A DNA stretch of 64,000 bases from JACDEA01 sp963742585 (GTDB lineage: Bacteria > Actinomycetota > Acidimicrobiia > Acidimicrobiales > JACDEA01). Shown here piece after piece: positions 58,361 to 64,000 of the stretch. Positions within the stretch are counted from its first letter, which is position 1. Every line of letters begins with the position of its first letter. Position numbers and translations under genes: made by a program. Below the pieces are notes generated by a model. It made no database searches. It had not been told where the DNA came from and was given only the letters and a program-made list of their open reading frames with translations. The stretch lies in NCBI GenBank assembly GCA_963742585.1, contig CAVUMI010000009.1, positions 2,170,001 to 2,234,000 of the forward strand, in the 5' to 3' direction.

Positions 58361-60517
58361 TTATTTGATCAGCGGGTCGCGCGGCAGGCCGAGGATGCGC
58401 TCGCCGATCTGGTTGCGCTTGATCTCGGACGTGCCGCCGGCGATGGACATGCCGCGATGCATGAGCACGAGCATGTTGCTCATGCCGCCGGGCCCATCCA
58501 TGAAGGCCGCCTCGGTTCCGTTGAGTTCGGTGAGGATGGCCGCGGATTCGTGGCCGATCTCGGACAGCACGAGTTTGGTCATCGCGCCCTCGGGCCCGGG
58601 CCCGGCGCTGGCGACGGCGCGCGCTGCGGCGCGCAGGTTGAGCAGGTTCATGGCCTGGTGGTCGGCGATGTAGCGGCCGACGCGGCGCGGCGCCGCCGGC
58701 CAGGCGCTCGGGATGCGCGTCGAAGGTCGGCACCAGCATCGAACCCGGCATCGACATGCCGCCGCCACCGCCGCCGATGCTCACGCTCTCGTTGCCGAGC
58801 GTGGCGCGGGCGACGGTCCAGCCGCCGTCGACCGGGCCGACCACGTCGTCGTCGGGAACGAAGACGTCGGTGAAGAAGACCTCGTTGAACTCCGAGTTGC
58901 CGGTGGTCATCTTGAGGGGACGGACCTCGACGCCTTCGGCGTGCATGTCGATGACCATCATGGTGATGCCTTCATGCTTCGGGACGTCGGGGTTGGTGCG
59001 GACGGTGGCGAAGCCCATCCCCGAGACATGCGCTCCGGAGGTCCAGACCTTCTGACCGTTGACCAGCCACCCACCGTCGACGCGGGTGGCCTTGGTCTTG
59101 ACGCCAGCCGCGTCGGAGCCTGCGTCGGGCTCGCTGAACAGCTGGCACCAGATGACCTCTTGGTTCAGCGCGGGCATGACCCACCGCGCCAACTGGTCCT
59201 CGGTGGCGTACTGGATCATCGTGAGGATGTTCCATGCAGTGATGCCGTATGCCGGCCGCTTGATGCCGGCGGCCTCGAACTCTTGCTCGATCACGAGCTG
59301 TTCGATCGCGCTTGCTTCGCGGCCGTACGGCTTGGGCCAGTGCGGCATCACGTAGCCGGTCTCGATGAGCTTGGTGCGCTGCGCGGCGGGCTCGAGGTCC
59401 TTGATGCTCTCGGCGAACGCCTTGACCTCGGCGCGGATCGGCTCGGCCTCGGGCGGCAACTCCACCTTCTTGCCGCGCGTCACGCCGCGTCGGGTGAGGT
59501 CGACGAGGTCGGCCGCGGCCCCGTCGGCATCGAGGAACGGGAGGAGCGTGGTGGCGCGCCGCATGTAGAGGTGCGCGTCGTGCTCCCACGTGATGGCGAT
59601 GCCGCCGTGAACCTGCGTGTTCAGGTTGGCGCACAAGTCCGCAGCGGGCGCGGCGAGGGTGGCGGCGACCGCCGCGGTGTACGAGAGCTGATCCCCGCCG
59701 GTGGCCGCGGCCTTCGCCGCGTCCCACACCGCACTCGTCGCCAGCTCGGTGGCCACAACCATGTTGGCGCAGTGGTGCTTCACCGCTTGGTACATGGCGA
59801 TGACGCGGCCGAACTGCACGCGTTGCTTGGCGTACTCGGCCGCCAGTCCGGTGCATTCCCGCGCCATGCCGACCGCCTCGGCCGCGAGGATCACCCGGTT
59901 GAAATCGAGGAGCGTTCGCGCCGCGCCGGCGATCAGCGTGGCCGGCGCATTATCGAGCGTGACGCGGGCTGAGCGACGCGTGGGGTCGAGGTTGGCCGGC
60001 ACCTCGACAGTGACACCGTCGCCGACCTCGACGACGGCGACGTCGTCGTCGACCGCGATCAACAGAAGCTTGGCCAGTCCCGCCGCCCAGCACTGCGCCG
60101 GCCGATCCGGACGCCTTCCCGTCGGCGACGGTGATCGCGCCGTCCAACGCCACCGCGCCAGCAACAGATCCGTCCGCCACGCCGGGGAGGAGCTTCGGCC
60201 TTGAGCGCGTCGTCGGCCGCCGCGTTGAGCGTGGCGCTGACGATCACCGTCGGTACGAACGGGCCCGGTGCGACGGCACGGCCCAACTCCTCGACGACCA
60301 CGACCAGCTCTTGCAGGGTGTACCCCGATCCGCCGTACGCCTCCGGTAGGTGCAAGCCGAGCCAGCCCATCTTCACCAGTTCGTCCCACATCTCGGGCAT
60401 GGGCTCGGTGGGTGCCTCGAGCAGCGCACGCGATGCGCCGCGCGCGTCACGCTTCAGCAGGAAGTCCGACGCGGTGTCGGCGAGGGCACGGTGTTCATCG
60501 GTGATGGCAATCGACAT
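58361..60517 (-). CDS. Tandem (double) acyl-CoA dehydrogenase in one chain, frameshifted
   Basis: About 715 residues with two acyl-CoA dehydrogenase units. Unit 1 begins MSIAITDEHRALADTASDF, with LHLPEAYGGSGYTLQELVVV and the C-terminal helices RVQFGRVIAMYQAVKHH and NTQVHGGIAITWEHD. Unit 2 has MPHWPKPYGREASAIEQLV, WCQLFSEPDAGSDAAGV, LVNGQKVWTSGAH and GGTSEIKRNQIGERILGLPRD. Frame slips near 60190, 60070 and 58720 break the copy. The arrangement matches heteromeric dehydrogenases (such as FadE pairs for sterol side chains) fused into one protein. Substrate not shown; convergent with the CoA transferase. Confidence 0.85.
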
Positions 60518-60577
60518 GGCGGATCCTTCGCGGTCAGTGGGTCCGGCCACGGTACTTGGCATCTACTCTGCGGGGCC

Positions 60578-62210
60578 GTGCGTGCCCTGCTGATCGCCCT
60601 GGTGCTGCTTGTCGTCGCCGCGCCCGCGCCGGCCGCCGCGGCGGCACCGCGGCATGACCAGCTCCGGCGCGACGGGGCCCATGTCGTCGACGGGCACGGG
60701 CGGGTCGTACTCCTCCATGGCGTGAACGTCGTGTGGAAGGCGCGCACCGTTCGTGCCGCCCGACAAGCCCGGCGGCCTCACCGACGTCGACCTCGCGCGC
60801 ATCGCCGGCCACGGGTGGAACGTCATCCGGCTCGGCGTCACCTTCGAAGGGATCATGCCGGCGAAGGGCGTCGTCGACCAGGCCCACCTCGCGGCGATCG
60901 AGTCGGTGGTGGACCGGATCACCGCGCACGGGATGTACGTGCTCCTCGATCTCCACCAGGACCTCATGGGCAAGCCCTGGGGCAACGGCTTCCCCGCCTG
61001 GGCCATCCACCACAGCCCCGAGCTCGAGGCCCTCGAGCCGGACCTCGGGTTCCCGCTGAACGCGGCGCGACCCAGCCACAACCTCGCCTGGGACGCGTTC
61101 TGGGCCGATCGGCGTCTCGCGCCCGGCGACCCGAAGGGTCCGGTCGGCTACCTCGCCGACGCCATCGGCGCGCTCGTCGACCGCCTCGGCGACCACCCGG
61201 GCATCGCCGGCGTCGAGATCATCAACGAGGCGTGGGCCGGCACGCCGATGCTTACGTGCCTCGCCGTCCTCCCCGCCGGGTGCCCCGTTGGTCGACACAT
61301 ACGTCCAGCCCAGCGTGGGAGCGCATCACCGACCGCGATCCGGCAGGTCGCACCCAACCTGCTCGTGTGGTGGGAGCCGCCGTCGACCTGGAACCTCACC
61401 GCGCCCAGTCACCTCGCCGAGCCGCCGATGACGCCGGCGATCGACGACCCCCAGGTGGCCTTCGCGTTCCACGACTACTGCGCGTTCGGCGAGCTCTCGA
61501 CCTACTTCGGCTCACCGCCGGAGCTCCAGCAGACCTGCGACGTCCACCACGCCATCACCTGGCAGAACGCGGCGACGGTATTCAAGCGCACGGGGCTGCC
61601 CCAGCTCGTGACCGAGTTCGGCAACATCGACGACGGCGCCGAGCTCGAGCGGTCGCTCCGCCTCTCCGACGACACCTTCACGGGCTGGCAGTACTGGCAC
61701 TACGGCGCGGGCTTCGGGCTCCGACCAGCGTCGACCGAGCCGTTCAGCGCGGACCAGCTCCAGCACCTCGCGCGCACCTATCCGGCCGCCACCGCAGGAA
61801 CACCGGTCGACCTGTCCTTCGACCCGGCCACCGGCGAGATGCGGTACTCGTACGTGCCGCGCAACCTGGGGGTCCCGACGGAGATCGCACTGTCGGACGT
61901 CCACTACCCGCGGGGCTACGACGTCGCCGTCACCGGCGGCCACGTGGCGGGCACATCGAGCGCCGGCCGCGTGCTGATCGATGCCGAACCCGGATCCCGA
62001 CTCGTCGAGGTCGTCGTGCGGCGGAGCACGGGCGGCACCGCCCGCGCGGCAGCAACCGCGGTCACACCGCGGGACGCGTTGCCGGCGACAGGCGGGTCCG
62101 TCTCCACGCTGCCCTGGCTCGCACTTGCCCTCACGGTGGCGTGCTGCGCACTGAACCGTGTCGGTGCCCAGTCTCGAAAAACGGTAACTGAACACGGACA
62201 CCGTCCCTAA
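60578..62210 (+). CDS. Secreted GH5 glycosidase (endoglycoceramidase-like) with LPATG cell-wall anchor, frameshifted
   Basis: About 540 residues. Signal peptide (ALLIALVLLVVAAPAPAAAA), then a GH5 barrel: NVIRLGVTFEGIMP, YVLLDLHQDLMGKPWGNGFP, the acid/base Glu in EIINEAW and the nucleophile Glu in LVTEFGN. A small beta domain follows. The C-terminus has the sortase signal LPATGG, a membrane span (LPWLALALTVACCAL) and a basic tail, so the enzyme is probably fixed to the cell wall. Frame slips lie near 60745 and, as a compensating pair, 61280-61335. The endoglycoceramidase-like subgroup suggests glycolipid or beta-glucan cleavage; the exact substrate is not known. GTG 60578 is used. Confidence 0.82.
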
Positions 62211-62242
62211 CCCTGCGCAGGCGAACGCGGTATGTGCAGGGT

Positions 62243-62272
62243 GTCATACTGCGGTTAGCATTAGCGTATGAC
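62243..62272. promoter_or_regulatory. Candidate operator of the vapBC pair
   Basis: GTCATAC and GTATGAC form a perfect 7-base inverted repeat, the right arm covering the antitoxin start codon (GTATGAC includes ATG 62268). Another GTATG lies just upstream at 62230-62234. Between the arms is a tandem TTAGCA/TTAGCG. Such sites fit autorepression by a ribbon-helix-helix or AbrB antitoxin. Confidence 0.5.
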
Positions 62273-62570
62273 GGCAAGGAAACAGCGGCTCACGGTGACG
62301 GTCGATCCCGAGCTGATCCAGGCCGGACAGCAGGCCGTCGAGTCCGGGGAAGCGGAGTCCGTCAGCGGTTGGGTGAGCGCTGCGCTGGAGGACAAGATCG
62401 GGCGGGACCGCAAGCTCGCGCTTCTCGCCGCTGCGGTGGCCGAGTACGAGCAGGAGTTCGGCGAGATCACGACCGACGAGATTCTGCGCCAACAGCGTGC
62501 CGACCGGGAGGACGCCGTCGTCGTACGAAGCAAGCGTCACCAAAGAACACGCAAGGCGAGATCGGCATGA
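62268..62570 (+). CDS. VapB-type antitoxin
   Basis: 100-residue protein. The N-terminus RLTVTVDPELIQAGQQAVES followed by SVSGWVSAALEDKI is the ribbon-helix-helix pattern of CopG/ParD-type antitoxins that bind the operator and neutralise the partner. The tail (AEYEQEFGEITTDEILRQQR) is the probable toxin-wrapping part. Its stop overlaps the toxin start (ATGA), so antitoxin is made first and coupled. Confidence 0.8.
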   Translation: MTARKQRLTVTVDPELIQAGQQAVESGEAESVSGWVSAALEDKIGRDRKLALLAAAVAEYEQEFGEITTDEILRQQRADREDAVVVRSKRHQRTRKARSA

Positions 62571-62944
62571 GCCTGGTGCTCGACAGCGGGGCCCTCGTTG
62601 CGCTTGAGCGCAACGAACGTCAGATGTGGGTTCGGCTAAAGGCGGCACAATCGGCGGGCGACCTCCCACTCACCCACGCAGGCGTTCTCGCGCAGGTGTG
62701 GCGGGGTGGCCCGCGGCAGGCCCGCCTCGCCCAGGCGCTCGCGGGCATCGAGGTCAGGGCTCTGGACGAACCGCTCGGCCGAGCCGCAGGTCAGCTCCTC
62801 GCCGCTGCCGGCCTTGATGACGTGATCGACGCCGGCGTCGTGCTCCTCGCGAATGACGGGGACGAGATCGTCACCGTCGATCGTGACGATCTCAAACAGC
62901 TTGCGACTGCCTCCGGTCGGCATGTCGAGCTGATCCATCCCTGA
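62567..62944 (+). CDS. PIN-domain ribonuclease toxin (VapC family)
   Basis: 125-residue PIN-domain protein. MSLVLDSGALVALERNE contains the first acidic residue and the start of the fold; LTHAGVLAQVWRGGPRQARL and DDVIDAGVVLLANDGDEIVTVDRDDL carry the other acidic residues expected to bind Mg2+. It should cleave RNA, commonly tRNA or rRNA, when free. Coupling to the antitoxin by ATGA makes the toxin-antitoxin call strong. Cleavage target unknown. Confidence 0.85.
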   Translation: MSLVLDSGALVALERNERQMWVRLKAAQSAGDLPLTHAGVLAQVWRGGPRQARLAQALAGIEVRALDEPLGRAAGQLLAAAGLDDVIDAGVVLLANDGDEIVTVDRDDLKQLATASGRHVELIHP

Positions 62945-62973
62945 TCGTCGGGGCTCGGTCTGCGCTCGCGCGT

Positions 62974-64000
62974 CTAGCCGTTCTTCGGAAGCTCGTTGAA
63001 CGGAAGGTGGGCTAGATCGCCAGGTTCCTTCGGGAGACCAAGGGTGCGTTCGCCGACGATGTTCTTCTGGATCTGATCGGTACCGCCGTAGATCGGCAAC
63101 GCCTGCGCGCCGAGGGCTTGCGCCGTCACCGAAATGGCCGCGGCACCCCCGGGCAGCTGCTCGAGAATCTCCCGACCCGTTCCGTCATAGGAATGCAGCA
63201 TGCCCCGAGCCCCGAGGATCGCCATCCCGAGATCGCGGTTGAGCCGCACGATGTCGGCCATCAACAGCTTCGAGAAGTTGGCGATGCCCGGGATGTCGCC
63301 ACCCTGCGCCCGCACGGCCTTGTGGCGCTCGGTGTTGAACTGAGCGATCGTCCCGAGGATGTGCGCCTTGACGATCGCCTGGCGGATGTTGGCGTCATCG
63401 AGCTTGCCGAGTTCGCGCGCCAGGTTGATGTGGGCCTGCGCCGGCGAGGTCCTTCTTGCGCTTCTTCTCGATCGGCGCCTTGGTCGCGGTGACGGCGTCG
63501 CGGGGCGAAGGCGCGAAATCGCCCGCCCGTTTATCGAGGTTGCCGGCCAGCCCGCCGGCGATCACATAGCGCCGGGCGACGGCCTCGCCGCCGCCCCGTG
63601 CGCCCATGCCCGACCGCTCGTGGAACAGCGTGGTGTTGGCCGCGGCCCAGCCATTGTTGACGTCGCCGATCCGGTTGTCGTCGGCGACCTGCGCATCGGT
63701 GAGGAACACCTCGTTGAACATCGCGTTGCCCGTCATCTCCTTAAAGGGCGGCACCTCGATGCCGGGCTGGAGCATGGGGATGGCGAACCAGGTAATCCCC
63801 TGGTGCTTGGGCGCCTCGGGATTCGTCCGGGCGAGGAGCATGCCCATGTCCGCGTACTGCCCACCCGAGGTCCAGACCTTCTGGCCGTTGACGTGCCAAA
63901 CGTCGCCGTCCCGGACCGCGCAGTCGTCAGCCCGGCCAGGTCCGACCCCGCGCCCGGCTCGCTGAAGAGCTGGCAATACGAGACCTTGCCGGTGACGGCC
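62974..64000 (-). CDS. Acyl-CoA dehydrogenase, N-terminus beyond window, frameshifted
   Basis: C-terminal part of an acyl-CoA dehydrogenase. From the window edge the frame reads SYCQLFSEPGAGSDLAG, VNGQKVWTSGGQYADMG, NAMFNEVFLTDAQV and, after breaks near 63920 and 63440, GIANFSKLLMADIVRLNRD and YGGTDQIQKNIVGERTLGLP. The last motif is the usual end of the FAD domain. It resembles unit 2 of the double dehydrogenase at 58361 and may act in the same lipid or sterol breakdown. The N-terminal domain is not in the window. Confidence 0.85.

Noticed and set aside
60350..60577. Upstream extension of the GH5 frame
   Set aside because: It is antisense to the acyl-CoA dehydrogenase start; the signal peptide begins at GTG 60578.

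Overview
The window is very GC-rich, uses GTG and TTG starts freely, and packs genes with 1-10 base overlaps. Its gene content fits an actinobacterium, probably of the Acidimicrobiia type: many acyl-CoA dehydrogenases and a family III CoA transferase, a DUF222-type HNH nuclease remnant, a DUF6777-like protein, DtxR-type iron control, a family 2 encapsulin and an LPxTG-anchored glycosidase. The lineage is inferred, not proven. No rRNA, tRNA or CRISPR array was seen, and no stretch over 300 bases is empty. Many genes are broken by one-base slips, usually in short G/C runs, while others of 2-3.6 kb are intact. This looks more like long-read consensus error than mass decay, so broken genes are annotated as single loci.

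Layout, 0-11 kb: the end of an SNF2 helicase, a secreted nucleosidase-like protein, a CASTOR/POLLUX-type ion channel, a secreted PKD subtilase, a lipoprotein, NADH pyrophosphatase NudC, an HtrA-like protease and an HNH remnant. 11-19 kb is a carbohydrate locus: a GHMP kinase divergent from a GH36-like glycosidase, then GH3 beta-xylosidase/glucosidase, xylA and xylB in an overlapping operon. From 30.35 kb down to 14.1 kb the minus strand is one nearly unbroken co-directional run: a DtxR-family regulator, an iron-box promoter, a 63-residue protein, bfd, bfr, maf, dusB, a Na/phosphate symporter, a membrane-anchored molybdopterin oxidoreductase, a fused asymmetric ABC exporter, a small membrane protein, an acyl-CoA dehydrogenase and the xylose genes.

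30-38.9 kb is the most notable part. A two-gene membrane operon (30.5-32.0 kb) converges on a family 2B encapsulin locus: a 51-residue single-span peptide, a shell protein with an inserted cNMP-binding-like domain, and a SufS cysteine desulfurase with a 105-residue disordered N-terminal extension typical of encapsulated cargo. An FdhF/YdeP oxidoreductase, a DUF6777-like protein and a flavin-binding protein run divergently. Together with DtxR, Bfr and Bfd this forms a neighbourhood for iron, sulfur and redox handling.

38.9-64 kb holds a second subtilase, a TauD dioxygenase divergent from a CocE-type hydrolase across a 19-base palindrome, a substrate-binding lipoprotein, a damaged FAD oxidase, an MFS exporter, a LuxR regulator followed by palindromes, NTF2-like and methyltransferase genes, membrane transporters, an unknown secreted protein, a phosphoesterase/PQQ-propeller fusion, a CmcJ/NvfI-like oxidoreductase, a CoA transferase, a double acyl-CoA dehydrogenase, a sortase-anchored GH5 enzyme, a VapBC pair and a partial acyl-CoA dehydrogenase.
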